Assembly (NCBI GenBank): GCA_020002185.1
Contig: CM034542.1
Location: 59,442,097 to 59,506,096 of the forward strand
Length of the DNA: 64,000 nucleotides
Direction: 5' to 3'
Origin: Paraescarpia echinospica
Taxonomy: Eukaryota; Annelida; Polychaeta; Sabellida; Siboglinidae
Positions 33,452 to 45,214 of this stretch are shown here, piece by piece. The notes under the pieces were generated by a model. The model saw only the letters and a program-made list of their open reading frames with translations. It searched no databases and had not been told where the DNA came from. How positions within the stretch are numbered: the first letter of the stretch is position 1; the number at the start of each line of letters is the position of its first letter. A program made the position numbers and the translations under genes.

Positions 33452-34531
33452 ATTTATTAGTAGGAAATTCACTGAATCCACTGTCTTCAATGGGGGCAAT
33501 GTGAAAGTGTTGAACAAAAACAAGGTTTACCCATCCGTCCTCTGTAATATTGCCAACAGAGCACGTTTAGGATCAGCCTGAGACATTATTTATTAGTAGG
33601 AAGTTCACTGAATCCACTGCCTTAATGGGGGCAATGTGAAAGTGTTGAACATGCAAGGACAAGGTTTACCCATCCGTCCTCTGTAATATTGTCAACAGAG
33701 CACGTTTAGGATCAGCCTGAGACATTATTTATTAGTAGGAAGTTCACTGAATCCACTGCCTTAATGGGGGCAATGTGAAAGTGTTGAACATGCAAGGACA
33801 AGGTTTACCCATCCGTCCTCTGTAATATTGTCAACAGAGCACGTTTAGGATCAGCCTGAGACATTATTTATTAGTAGGAAGTTCACTGAATCCACTGCCT
33901 TAATGGGGGCAATGTGAAAGTGTTGAACATGCAAGAACAAGGTTTACCCATCCATCCTCTGTAATATTGCCAACAGAGCACATTTAGAATCAGCCTGAGA
34001 CGTTATTTATTAGTAGGAATTTCACTGAATCCACTGTCTTCAATGGGGGCAATGTGAAAGTGTTGAACAAGGACAAGGTTTACCCATCCGTCCTCTGTAA
34101 TATTGCCAACCGAGCACATTTAGAATCAGCCTGAGACGTTATTTATTAGTAGGAAGTTAACTGAATCACTGTCTTCAATGGGGGCAATGTGAAAGCGTTG
34201 AACAAGGACAAGGTTCACCCATCTTTCCTCTGTAATACTGCCAACAGAGCACATTTAGAATCAGCCTGAGACGTTATTTATTAGTAGGAAGTTCACTGAA
34301 TCCACTGTCTTCAATGGGGGCAATGTGAAAGTGTTGAACAAGGACAAGGTTTACCCATCCGTCCTCTGTAATATTGCCAACAGAGCACATTTAGAATCAG
34401 CCTGAGACGTTATTTATTAGTAGGAAGTTAACTGAATCACTGTCTTCAATGGGGGCAATGTGAAAGCGTTGAACAAGAACAAGGTTTACCCATCTTTCCT
34501 CTGTAATACTGCCAACAGAGCACGTTTAGAA
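33452..34531. repeat. ~136-139-bp tandem repeat, 8 copies
   Basis: Units contain ATTTATTAGTAGGAAGTTCA, AATGGGGGCAATGTGAAAG, AAGGTTTACCCATCCGTCCT and ACAGAGCACGTTTAG. Spacing of ATTTATTAGTAGG is 136, 139, 139, 139, 136, 135 and 136 bp. The 139-bp and 135/136-bp forms cluster in separate halves of the array. Confidence 0.93.
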
Positions 34532-34642
34532 TCTGACTGCTTTGTTTACAATTTGAATATTTCACTGGCTCATCATCCAAACTGTTTCAGGCTTATTAAG
34601 TGTGATTTGACTGGCAATAGACCTTCCACATATTTATTCTAG

Positions 34643-34715
34643 AACACTATATAAAAAATGGGGAACTGTTCAAAACCGTGTTCTTCAAGATTCAAAATGC
34701 TGCCGACCTACAGAG
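34643..34715 (+). CDS. Candidate exon of an unrecognised plus-strand gene
   Basis: Plus-strand segment between TTTATTCTAG|AA and CAGAG|GTGAGA, encoding HYIKNGELFKTVFFKIQNAADLQ with 2 nt on either side. The composition is protein-like and the exit phase (2 nt) matches the candidate exon at 35711, giving ADLQ-S-NLKLNTPLL. An overlapping frame starts MGNCSKPCSS, but I consider that a shadow. No homologue recognised. Confidence 0.4.
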
Positions 34716-35381
34716 GTGAGAGGAAACATGGAATGTGGATGAAGAAACTAAACAGCTGGTTCAGCCTCACAGCCTGTCAAGCCATGACCCTCACATGACA
34801 TAATCAGTCTAGACAAGGCTGCTTAATTCCCTTCCACACAATGTGTGCATACGGAGGGAGTAACAGGGAAACAAGGCCTAGGAACTATCACCATACCTCT
34901 ACCCAAGGTTGTGGGAACACTCAAATGTTAAAATGTACCTTGATTGGATTGATGATCCAGTTTCTTAGTTTTTATACATATTTACCTCAAAAGAAACTTG
35001 TTTTCAATTTTTGTGTACATTTCAAAAAATCTGCACAGTCTTCATCAGCAGAATGACGTTATGGGTTTCACCCTTATTCATTACACAATAAATACTGTTT
35101 TTCTTAATACAAATACAAATGATAGTATTGTTAATATTGTTAAAGGTATGTATATATATATATATAATTTGACCGGGTAACTTACGTGATAATATATAGA
35201 GGGTGCCTTTTGTCTTTTTTACAGAACTTTGAAAGGGCCCAGTAAAAAATTAATCTGTCCGATAACTTCATCAAATGGGATGACATATTTGCAAATGGTT
35301 CTCTGATGTCACTGTCCATTCTAAACAGGTTCAGTCTTTCTCTAAATGATTCTATAACAAAGCAAGCAAAAATTAATTAAA

Positions 35382-35493
35382 CAACTTATAGAAGGCTTTA
35401 AGCAAAGTCCAACTTATAGAAGGCTTTAAGCAAAGTCCAACTTATAGAAGGCTTTAAGCAAAGTCCAACTTATAGAAGGCTTTAAGCAAAGTC
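35382..35493. repeat. 28-bp tandem repeat, four copies
   Basis: Four identical units of CAACTTATAGAAGGCTTTAA plus GCAAAGTC, 112 bp in total. Confidence 0.95.
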
Positions 35494-35710
35494 CAACAGC
35501 CTTCATTGAATGAAGAAACACTAGGATCAAAAAAAAGAAGAAAACAGTCAGAATTATTCATTTGAAATAAGTTTTGCAAAACTATTAATAGAAGTGACCA
35601 TGAGTGATAAGCTTGGTTATTGCTTCTCAAATGTCACGGTTTGTTGACTGGGTGGATTATGCCCCACCCTTTGTATGGGGTATGGTCTGTTTTTGTTTAT
35701 GCACTGACAG

Positions 35711-35855
35711 TAATCTTAAGTTAAACACCCCGTTATTAGAAAATGTAAATCATCTGGATTCTGTGTGTTCTCAGGTGGTTGTGCAAACCGAACACAATGA
35801 ATTTTTAATTAATTTACTTGTCGACGCTGCAATATTTGCTCAACATTACCTGTAA
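35711..35855 (+). CDS. Candidate exon of an unrecognised plus-strand gene
   Basis: Acceptor CACTGACAG|T opens NLKLNTPLLENVNHLDSV, then VVVQTEHNEFLINLLVDAA and IFAQHYL, before a stop at 35853-35855. It takes one nucleotide to complete a codon, matching the phase left by 34643-34715. A weak donor (TACCT|GTAATG) near the stop would join in frame to the open segment at 36323. It looks like a helical, protein-like sequence, but I recognise no family. Confidence 0.42.
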
Positions 35856-35929
35856 TGCAAAGAGAGCGTGCTGACCAACTGCACTTTTGAATCAATTAAT
35901 AGAGCTAATAAAGAAAAAAAAGTATTGTG

Positions 35930-36000
35930 ATATATTGTGATGTATAATATATATATATTTTTACATATATAATATATAATTATATATATTGTTGTTTTAT
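35930..36000. repeat. TA-rich microsatellite
   Basis: ATATAT runs with short interruptions. The neighbourhood to about 36070 also contains a fragment of the pogo-like MITE seen at 19909-20096 (GGTGGCTGTATTACC region). Confidence 0.8.
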
Positions 36001-36322
36001 TTACTTATAAATAAACATTTGGGATGGTGCTAAGTTGACCTTAATTGAGAGGTGGCTGTATTACCAAAGTTCTCCTGGACATGCAAACCCACAAAAAACC
36101 CTATAATTAAAATTAGCTTAAATAACATAACTCATTAGTTTTGAATTGCTGTTTTATTTATTGAGTAGTTTAGGATTAAAAAACAGCTGGCTTCTAAATA
36201 ATGACTTAAAAGATTTAAAAGGCAACTCTCTATAACTACAGAAATTCAATTACCATTTTCAAACAGTAATTAAATATTAATGTAAGTTTTATTTTTAAAT
36301 AACCATTGGTGCATTTTCTTAG

Positions 36323-36398
36323 ACCTGGCTCTGTGCAGACCGTCAACCCACTACAACTATATGAAGTGTCTAAATCCAGCAGTGACGAGTCAACATGA
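36323..36398 (+). CDS. Weak candidate terminal exon (plus strand)
   Basis: After TTTTCTTAG the frame phase-compatible with 35711-35855 reads PGSVQTVNPLQLYEVSKSSS and stops at TGA (36396-36398). Another frame stays open about 60 nt longer (to about 36460). Evidence is only the splice-like acceptor and the phase match. Confidence 0.22.
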
Positions 36399-37395
36399 AA
36401 CTAATCTAATGGCAGCTCCAACACACACAGCATCCGATACAGCGAAGGAGTCAATTACTTAATTATATTCACACACCAGGAACAAGTTTACACAAGACTT
36501 TGTTTTTACAAAGTTGATTCCCATAACATTCTCCAGTTCCTATATTTTTTAGTTTGGTTTGTTGGTGATAAAATTAATTAAAGCTGTGCACGCTGCGTTA
36601 TCGGGTTACAATCCACACATGGAACAGGACGCAGGATATTATCTAACTTCCTTTTCTAATGGCATAAAAAAGGGGTCAGGCCACTATTTTACTTCCAACA
36701 AGTAAACAAAACAATGGAAATGTATCTGACAATTACAGAACAAAATTGCAGCTTAGCAATAATTTCAGACAGTACTATAAAAATGAAATTGTGGTATTTA
36801 ACTATAATAATAACTGAGCTAGTAAATGTACAGTATGTATATCATATTACATGTGTGAGTGAGTGTATATTAAAGTTGTCCTCCTTAGTAGTTTGCATCC
36901 ATAGTGCCAAACGTTTACGTATTAACATTTCAGAAGAAAAGTAATGCCGTTTTGAAATTCATCATTAGGTTCTTGTTGGTTTTATGGGTCATCTCATATG
37001 TTAAGGGTTCTTGTTGGTTTTAGGGGTCATCTCATGTTATGTCTCAGTTTGTTCCAAGGTGTGCCAATCACATGGGGACTTTTCACGTAACCTGCGTAAC
37101 TTCTATGTAACTTTACAACATAACAAACATCATTTAGGAACACCATTTGTAAACTGGTGTAAACCAGCCATTGGTGAATTGGTGAACTCTAGATGCCAGG
37201 AGTATTCAACAACAGAACCACAGCACTTGATGACTCACTTCCTCACACTGGCTGTCTGGCAGGCACCAACACTAGTTCTGTCTCTGGTCACTGCCAAACA
37301 CAGTCCACCTCATAACTGGACATCTGAGGTTCACATGCACATCTGGTCTATACTCAGAGAAAATATTTATACTAACAATTATTACGGTATCCACG

Positions 37396-37692
37396 TTTTT
37401 GCGCACCAGTAAGAGCTTTGGACTCTCAACTGAGAGAACCTCGGTTCGAATCGTGTGGGCCGTGTCAAACCTTGGGCAAGTTCATTTACTCTGCATTGCT
37501 TCAGTTCACTTAGCTGTATGAATGAGTACCTGGTTATAGGCAGTGGTGGATATTTGTGTACGAATCGTCTTCATGCATTAATTGCAGCATGGCGGAATTC
37601 TTCCCAGAGAAGTTGAGATGGTGTTCGATTGAACAGGTTGAGCAGTCCTGAGGACTGGATACTGCGCTATATAAGAACTAACCTTTACCTTT
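37396..37692 (+). mobile_element. tRNA-derived SINE
   Basis: The head resembles a tRNA gene: GCACCAGTAAGAGC fits a degenerate A box, and GGTTCGAATCG at 37443-37453 is a near-perfect RNA polymerase III B box at the expected distance. A conserved-looking body follows (CTTGGGCAAGTTCATTTACT and AATGAGTACCTGG), then GCGCTATATAAGAACTAACC and a short CCTTTA-type tail. It is presumably mobilised in trans by a LINE. No intact tRNA gene is implied. Confidence 0.8.
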
Positions 37693-37739
37693 CTGACATT
37701 GTTTAATATAAATGTATTATTGATTTATCAGTTGTATGT

Positions 37740-37860
37740 ACTGGATCTAACTGTATATTATATATATATATATTTATTATATATATATATAAATATTTGT
37801 ATATATGATATATATCATATATGATATATATATGATATATATCATATATAATTTCTATAT
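37740..37860. repeat. AT-rich, palindrome-rich low-complexity tract
   Basis: Repeated TATATATGATATATATCATA motifs form several overlapping inverted repeats. Confidence 0.85.
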
Positions 37861-38333
37861 TAATTAATTACACAAACATGATAAGATTGCATCATTAAAA
37901 CATCATAAGTGTAGAATTAATTTTTGGTTCAATAGAGCAAGTATTTGTGACATATTTTTAAAGCAAAAATTATCGAAATTCCAAACATATTACCACAATG
38001 CCACACTTTGTGTTTTAACAACTTGTCCAGAATCAAATGGAAACTCTACAAAATTCATTATATATATATAAAAATATATATTATACTGTATAATCACAAA
38101 TTCAACCATCTGTTGCCTCTGGTGTGTGCACAGTTTTATAGAAACTGTGGGTTATGCAAAACTGAGATAGAAACTACCAGTAATGGGAGCAGTGGAAATT
38201 TAAAGTAATGGAAATTTAAAACAGTTAATTGGAACGGTGCTACCTGCACACATCCTCTTTTATTGAGTCACATATATGTACTTTCAGTTTTAAATTATGT
38301 TAATAAATTTATTACCAGACTGTAAAATGTACT

Positions 38334-38468
38334 GTATGTGTGTGTGTGTGTTTGCGTGCATGTGTGCATGTGCATGTATGCATGTGTACATATGTGTGGG
38401 TGCTTGCATGCATGCAGATAAATAAATAAATAAAACTAAGTAACACATATATATATATATATATATAA
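38334..38468. repeat. TG/CATG and TA simple repeats
   Basis: A TGTG tract grades into GCATG-type repeats, a TAAATAAATAAAT run and an ATATAT run. No gene is supported here. Confidence 0.85.
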
Positions 38469-39094
38469 TACAGAAACATGTGGTCTTAGGTCATCTCATG
38501 TAAGACGTAGATTTGTGATTGTAAACGTAAACATAATACATGTATGTCTATTTATGGCTGGTGCATCCATCAGGGAGAGACAGCCCTGTCTTACACCTCC
38601 CTCTGTCAGCCGGGGTTACAAAGTGTAACTTCATCACAAGAGACACTCAGCTCATCTCTGATGTGTCATAGTGGAAAGATGGAGCTGTAAAAAGTTGGTT
38701 AATGCAATAATAAAGATTGATGACACATAACTCGGTCAAGGATGATTGAATTAACACATTTACACAAGTCAGTGTGAGACACCCAACTTTGAAGTTGTAA
38801 GGCTCAAGGTTTCCTGAATCTAGGCTTAGACTCCAGCACAGGGTGGCTACTTATGTCAAATAATGTCTTGGGGGGTCTCTCTGTCTCTCTCTCTGGCCAT
38901 TACCCTACATGATATGCACACTAGTTATTTATTCACATTTTACTGTCTATTTATTTATTCAATGTTATATTAATTAATTCTTATTTGAAAGTAACTGTGG
39001 ACAATTTTTTTTATTTTTTTATTTTTAGTTACTTTACATTTTTGTTTTTCTACACATGCATTTGAATTTGTCTACCAGTAGTTTGTTTTTAGCC

Positions 39095-39133
39095 ATGGCA
39101 ACTTTTAAAGTGACGACTTTTATCAGGAACTTA
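39095..39133 (+). CDS. Candidate first coding exon of an unrecognised gene
   Basis: GCCATGGC gives a strong start context. The frame reads MATFKVTTFIRNL and ends in phase 0 at a good donor (TTA|GTGAGT). The phase matches the CTG start of the exon at 39529 if the second of two nearby acceptors is used. Confidence 0.4.
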
Positions 39134-39528
39134 GTGAGTGTGTAATTATGTAAAAAAAAAAAATTATTATTTAATATTATGAGTTTTTATTACACCATGC
39201 TTTTTTAATACTGTTGGCATAATCTGCAGTATATGGTGGGCAGGCCTGACAGTAGAGGAAGGGAGGGTACCATCAGGCATATGTTAAGATCTGTATGAAG
39301 TACATAACACAGACAGGATTCCACTCTCCACTGTGAACAACCAAAGCACGCCTTATGAAACCGTAGATTATGCAACATCTACCATAAAGATATGCACCAT
39401 TGAGACACAAGGTTTATGAAACCGAGTGAACAAAAGCAGCGCTAAAATGCACAGGTCTGTTGTTATTTTTGGCCCCTGGTTAAATGGTGTCTGCATAGAA
39501 GCAATACTTATAATTTTCAGACAATCAG

Positions 39529-39678
39529 CTGTCAATCAATAGGATGCTTTCAATGAAGGCATTGTTACCAGAAACTGAGCACTCTGAATACTTCACAAGT
39601 ACCCAAGCAAAAACGTTGCTTGCAGATCTAATTCAGGGAAAGAATGCTCAACAAATTCTCACCCAGAAGAGGATAAGT
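39529..39678 (+). CDS. Candidate internal exon of an unrecognised gene
   Basis: Two tandem acceptors (TTTTCAG at 39520 and AATCAG at 39528) precede an open segment encoding LSINRMLSMKALLPETEHSE, then TQAKTLLADLIQGKNAQQIL and TQKRIS, ending at AGT|GTAAGA. With the second acceptor it is 150 nt, phase 0 to 0. With the first, it adds 8 nt in phase 1. It is hydrophilic and helical-looking, with no family recognised. Confidence 0.5.
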
Positions 39679-39867
39679 GTAAGAATAAATTAAAGTTTTA
39701 AAATAAATATTTGCCTTTTTTACACACATTCAATTCCTGATGATTCCTTACCGCGTCTGCCCACTAACTATATTAGTTATTATGACTAATATTCATGAGA
39801 ACTTTATTATAATTACAGGTCTGTACATTATACGGTTCCTACAATAGTAGCCATTTCTGCCAGGAAT

Positions 39868-40112
39868 TTGTATGGTCACATTTACACTACGTAATTACAA
39901 AACAGAGAGCATCTAGCATCTGCAATGTTCACAGACTTTGTATGGTCTCATTTACACTATGTAATTACAAAACAGAGAGCATCTAGCATCTGCAATGTTC
40001 ACAGACTTTGTATGGTCACATTTACACTAAGTACAAAACAGAGAGCATCTAGCATATCCAATGTTCACACACTTTGTATGGTCTCATTTACACTAAGTAA
40101 TTACAAAACAAT
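39868..40112. repeat. 70-bp tandem repeat, ~3.5 copies
   Basis: Units contain TTTGTATGGTCACATTTACA, AATTACAAAACAGAGAGC and CATCTGCAATGTTCACAGAC. The third unit has lost about 4 bp (TAAT region). The array lies in the intron between the candidate exons at 39529 and 41073. Confidence 0.9.
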
Positions 40113-40193
40113 CATTAATGTACCAGTCATATTTGTCCATGCACAACATAGTTGTTGACCTGTAATACCTGTTTGCAAGTTACAAATTGGCCA

Positions 40194-40450
40194 GTCAAGT
40201 ATCAAGTCAATGATCTACAAATCAAGTCTCAGGTCAAAACATACAAGTCAAGTCTCAGTTCAATGACCTACAAGTCAAGTCTCAAGCTGATGACCTACAA
40301 GTCAACTGTCAAGTCTCAGGTCAAAACATACAAGTCAAGTCTCAAGTCAATGACCTACAAGTCAAGTATCAAGTAAAAACATACAAGTAAAGTGTCAAGC
40401 CAATGACCCACAAGTCACGTCTCAAGCCAATGACCTCCACCACTCCAAGT
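40194..40450. repeat. Degenerate AAGTC-rich tandem repeat
   Basis: Irregular units of ACAAGTCAAGTCTCAAGTC and AATGACCT, about 20-30 bp, repeated with drift. Confidence 0.85.
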
Positions 40451-41072
40451 CAAAGTGAAGTCGGAATCATATCTCTGCTCTGAATTTCAAGTCATCGCAA
40501 ATCATGAAAATCATAATTTGCTGATTTGAGTCAGTCTGTATGATTCCAGTCAACAAATCGGGTAATTTGTAAACATGTAATACACAATTACAATACAATA
40601 CAACTTTTTTTATCCATGTAAGGGCAATTATATTGTCGTTTGTGTGGGCACAGTGTATACAAAAATATATATATAAATATTAAAATATAACATAGGTAAC
40701 AGCGTATTACTGGCACACTTCATCATGGTCAAAAAAAAATAATTTATCACATGAACACATGGAGTGCATTTCATCACACTGTAACCATTAAATATATAGA
40801 ACATACACACACACTACATTCATTTCACATTGTTAAAAAGACTGATTGCAACAGGAATAAAAGATAATTTCTTAACGTTTATTTTGCACGAGGGGCACCT
40901 AAAACGGCGGCCCGACGGCAGAGTCTCAAACATGGGATTATAGAGCATGACTATCATTGGCTAAAATAGAACGTGCCTACCTAAGTACTTATTATTCATT
41001 CTGAGTCTCTCCAATAATTTTGGAGCTGACACGTACACATTTCTGTAAACTGTTCTTGTTTTTAACACTCAG
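40451..41072. other. Unremarkable AT-rich intronic stretch
   Basis: No gene or repeat of note. A short GGCGGCCCGACGG patch near 40904-40920 stands out as GC-rich, without an ORF. Confidence 0.5.
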
Positions 41073-41154
41073 GTTGAAATACCAGCAAATAAACAAAAAG
41101 TAAAGGACACACTCTCAATAAAAGACTTGAAAAACAGGTTTCAAATTGTTACAG
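41073..41154 (+). CDS. Candidate internal exon of an unrecognised gene
   Basis: Acceptor TTTTTAACACTCAG|GTT, donor ACAG|GTATGA, 82 nt, phase 0 in and 1 out. It encodes VEIPANKQKVKDTLSIKDL and KNRFQIVT. It continues the reading frame of 39529-39678 (KRIS-VEIP). Exons 3' of it were not found before the CpG-rich segment and LINE copy II. Confidence 0.48.
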
Positions 41155-41214
41155 GTATGAATAAAGTTGTATTGTATTATATTATATAATTAGATTTCAT
41201 TTAGCTAACCTAAA

Positions 41215-41322
<108 letters not shown>

Positions 41323-41479
41323 TGTGTGCATGCGTGTAAGTGACACTGTGTGTGTGAATGTATGTCTGCGTTCTACTATTCGAAAACACCAAAATCATGT
41401 AAACATACCTGAAATATCAACAGAGTCCACGCGATGTGAACTAATACACCGGAGCCCATTGCCCTGTCTTGTGGATTAA

Positions 41480-42260
41480 TCTTCATATTTCTCCAAATGT
41501 CCAGTCAACCTGTAGCCGGCTCAGCGTGGACAGGATTTATCCAGCATCACTTTGGATACGGCACTGTGCGGCATGGAATCACCGTAACAATCACACCGCA
41601 GAAACGCCCACTGCCGGCGTTCACTTCCTGTCTTGGAATCCGTGACTAATCCGTCGTATCAGGAGAAGTTGCTGTTCTTCGTCTGCTAATCATTCTACAC
41701 TGGAAGAAGCCATGTCACGTGACTGCACCGACGGTGACAGCCGGTTGATGTCACGGACGACAAAGCTAAAGGCCAAACTAAAGTCTAAAGCAGGGTATTA
41801 CCCTAAATCCTAATGCCCCTATGCCTAGCAGCAGTGGCGGTGTCGGTGTCGGGCGATCAGTCAATTTAGACACTTCCGAGTCGAAGACTCACTCCGGCGT
41901 GTGCCTATTGTCTGTGTCGAGAGTTGGTGTTTACAAGTACTCGACAACGCCTGCCGTGACTGAGTTCCTTCTCACTGCCTCGCCCGCAGCCGTGAACGCC
42001 GAGACGAACTACTTGAATGACAAAACTCCAGTCGCCGCCACTGAAGTTTACGATGAACTTCCGTTGAACTTCCGCCCAGCAGTCATGCCCACTTCCTGCC
42101 CGGGCCGTGATTTCATGTTGCTTCGATATTACTGCCGTTCACACTCTAAAGACTAAACCGTGAAACAACTGTCTGTCGTTAAAATGCTTCGTCTGTCAAC
42201 AACAACAGTTGAATTAGTTATCCTTGCGACACTTAACGCGATATTTGCTTTGGTAAACGA
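41480..42260 (+). promoter_or_regulatory. CpG-rich segment with open frames; possible promoter/5' exon
   Basis: This stretch has many more CpGs than its surroundings, contains CACGTGAC (41716), and carries three successive plus ORFs: a 33-codon one at 41712-41813, one at 41821-42156 (111 codons, MPSSSGGVGVGRSVN...) and one from 42184. The arrangement resembles a promoter and 5' leader. No TATA box or known promoter motif fixes a start, so the call rests on composition. Confidence 0.35.
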
Positions 42261-42294
42261 GGCCCAGGCTGCAGTGCAGTCCTACATATTAGAT
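42184..42294 (+). CDS. Signal-peptide-like N-terminal ORF cut by LINE copy II
   Basis: AAAATGC opens MLRLSTTTVELVILATLNAI and FALVNEAQAAVQSYI. It has a short polar start, a hydrophobic core and an AxA-like end, as in a signal peptide or membrane anchor. The frame then runs into the 3' end of the minus-strand LINE at about 42294. It may be the stump of a gene interrupted by the insertion, or chance. No downstream remainder was found. Confidence 0.3.
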
Positions 42295-44790
42295 TTAACA
42301 AGATTGCCATCCAGAAAATTACTCTGGATGACAGGTGGACAAGGAAGCCTTTTGGCTTATTGAGAGTCCAATACTTTTTATCTACATGTATCCCGCCTTT
42401 TTTAGGTGTGTGTCGATTTTATTTTTAAACATATTCACGCTACCAGCACCAACACAATCAGGAGATAATCTGTTCCATTCATTTACAGTCCTTTGTGAGA
42501 ATGAGAACTTTCTTATATCTAATCTACACTGCTCCTTTACTAATGTAGCTTCATGTCCTCTGGTCCTTCTATCTTTCTTAACTGAGAAAAAAATGTTTCT
42601 ATCAATATTTTCATAACCATTCAATATTTTAAACACTTCTATGTGATCTCCTCTCAATCTCCTGGTCTCTAGTGTTGTTAAACCACATTCTTTTAGGCGT
42701 ATTTCGTAACTAAGATCCCTCAGATTTGGTATCATTTTAGTCGCTCTCCTCTGTACTCTTTCTAGCATATCTATGCCTTTCTTGCGATATGGCCTCCATG
42801 CTTGTATACAATATTCTAAATGAGGCCTCACTATTGTTTTGTACAGCGGTACTATTAATTCTTTTTTCTTATACGCTATATTTCGCCTAATTAATCCAAG
42901 GATTTGATTTCCCTTTGACGCTGCAATTCCGCACTGCTCTGAAACCTTCATATCAGCACTAATGGTTAACCCCAAGTCCTTTTCTTTTATAGTAGTACTT
43001 AGAACAGTACCCCCCATTTTATATTTTACTCTTCATTCCCATGACCTGTGTGGAGGCATTTACATTTCCCAAAATTGAACAGCATTTGCCACTTTTCAGA
43101 CCATTTGATCAACCTATCAAGATCATCTTGTAAATGCTGTCTGTCTCCATCACTTTTAATCCTTCTAAACACTTTTGTATCATCCGCAAATTTTAACACC
43201 TTGCTTGTTATATCATCGTCAAAATCGTTGATATATATTAAGAATAATATAGGTCCTAGTACTGATCCCTGTGGTACCCCACTCAATACCGATTTCCAGT
43301 TTGAAGCCTCCCCATCAACTACTACACGTTGTCTTCTGTCATTCAGCCATTTTTCTATCCAGTTTATTATACCATTTCCTATGCCATGGGCCTTTGGCTT
43401 AAGGAGTAATCTTTGATGTGGTACTTTGTCGAAAGCTTTTTGAAAATCTAAATAGATGATATCTACTGGTGATCCCTCATCTACCCACCTAGTGATGTCT
43501 TCCAAAAACATAACATATTTGTTAAGCATGACCTCGCTTTTAAAAACCCATGTTGAGATGGGTTTATCAAGTTATGTTTAACAAGAAAATCCACCATGTG
43601 ATCTTTGATTAGTCTTTCTAATAATTTGCAAATCACTGATGTTAAACTCACTGGTCTATAGTTCTCTGACTTGTTTCTCGAACCTTTTTTAAATAACGGT
43701 ATAATGTTTGCCTCTTTCCATTCTAAAGGAACCACTCCCTCTTCTAATGACAAATTGAAAACTGTTGCAAGCGGTACGCTAATTTGTTCTACAATTTCCA
43801 ATAGTAGTTTGGGCGGAATCCCGTCCACTCCAGGTGATTTATTATCCTTCATAGCCCTTATTTTCTTAGCTACCATTTCCGAGGTTACAACTAACTGTCC
43901 TAAATAGTCTGAATCTGCCCCCTTGAACTTAGCCTCTGGTACTGGCAGTGAACTAATATCTTCCCTGGTAAACACTGAACTAAAATACTCATTCAGGTCT
44001 TCTGCCATTAAGAATCCCTCTGATATTGTATTTCCAGCACTATCTTCTAGAGGACCGACCTTATCCTGAACTTTCTGTTTACTTCGAATATACGCATAAA
44101 AACTCTTACTGTCATGTTTTATATTACTAGCTAATTTTTTTTCATAGCTTCTCTTTGAATTTCTAATTTCAGCTGTAGCTTGATTAAGTGCTTCTTTATA
44201 AATGTTGTAGTCTTCATCATTTCCAGTACATCTATATGACTTCCACATCATTTGTTTATACTTAATTTTTCTAATGGCTTCTTTCGATAAGTGTTTCTTT
44301 TTAGACCGTTTCCCTTGTTTTTTGAAAGGTACAAATTTATCGACTATGCACTTAATTTCACTATTTAAGATATTCCAGCATTCGGTTGCTGTCTTATTCT
44401 TCAGTGTGTTATTCCAGTCTATCTTTGCTAAATATTTCCTCATGTCCTTATACCTTCCTTTGTGGAAATTTCTCCTATACTGCTTTTTACTATTCCTTTC
44501 TGATTTTACTTTGATGGTAGAATGTATCTGGTTGTGATCACTACTCCCCAGTGGCTCACACATCTTGACATTGTCAACTAATTCTTTCTGTGAGGACAAA
44601 ACTAAGTCTAACACATTCTCTCCCCTGGTTGGTTCTAGCACATGTTGAGAAAGGAAGCTATCTTGTACTAAAACTAAAAACTTGTGGTCCTCACTCCCCA
44701 TACTCTGTAGAGATTTCCATTGTATATGCCCATGGTTAAAGTCCCCCATAATAATACAGTTCCGTTTGCTTACTTCCTTTATAGCGTTTT
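42294..44790 (-). mobile_element. CR1-like LINE, copy II (longest minus-strand copy, frameshifted)
   Basis: Contains the C-terminal half of the apurinic-type endonuclease (MGDFNHGHIQW, VLDLVLSSQKE, GSSDHNQI), the linker and the whole RT with [18 protein letters not shown] and FADDTKVF, ending NKIDTHLKKAGYM. Single-base changes near 43507 (one A fewer than copy I in the run before ACATAAC) and near 43029 break the ORF into three parts. The 3' hairpin and AATCTTGTTAAATCT tail are as in copies I and III, with one stem mismatch. The 5' truncation is near 44790. Confidence 0.93.
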
Positions 44791-45214
44791 GTATTATTTT
44801 GTATTTGATATTAGGCTAGGGGCGTAGCCTCGACTCTAGTCTAGGTAGGGCTGAAGCTGGGGGGGTACCCCAGGCCAAGGCGTTATAGCCCTAGCCTAGC
44901 CTGCCTGTCTGTATCTGTATATTACGTTGACCGATCAATCTTGATCATTAGACAACGATTGGTTTATTGTTGGAGGAAACAAAAGAAAAAGAAGAAAAAG
45001 GAAATACACAAAAGACCAAAAGTAGCCTATGAAAGAGAGAAAATATATATAAAATTGCCGTTGTCTTTTTCAGGTATCAAGTCTAAGCCAATTCGGCAAC
45101 CGTAGCGGTCCCCGGAGATAAACTCCGGCCGACACAGCCCTAGTCCCTCATTTACCCTAATTCGGACAAGGACAAAAACAAATTAATAAATCAGAAGGAA
45201 AGCTGGGCAAGCTC
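44791..45214. other. Spacer with GGCTAGG/CCTAGCC inverted motifs
   Basis: GGCTAGGGGCGTAG near 44814 and TATAGCCCTAGCCTAGCC near 44887 form an imperfect inverted repeat. A purine-rich AAAGAAAAAGAAG tract follows. No gene is seen. Confidence 0.45.

Noticed and set aside
37011..37412. 133-codon plus ORF (LGVISCYVSVCSKVCQ...)
   Set aside because: No domain, splice support or codon signal; partly overlaps the SINE start.
37396..37470. Functional tRNA gene
   Set aside because: B box is good but the acceptor stem and A box are degenerate, and a SINE body and tail follow.
40194..40450. CRISPR-like repeats
   Set aside because: Irregular drifting units without constant repeats or unique spacers, in eukaryotic DNA.
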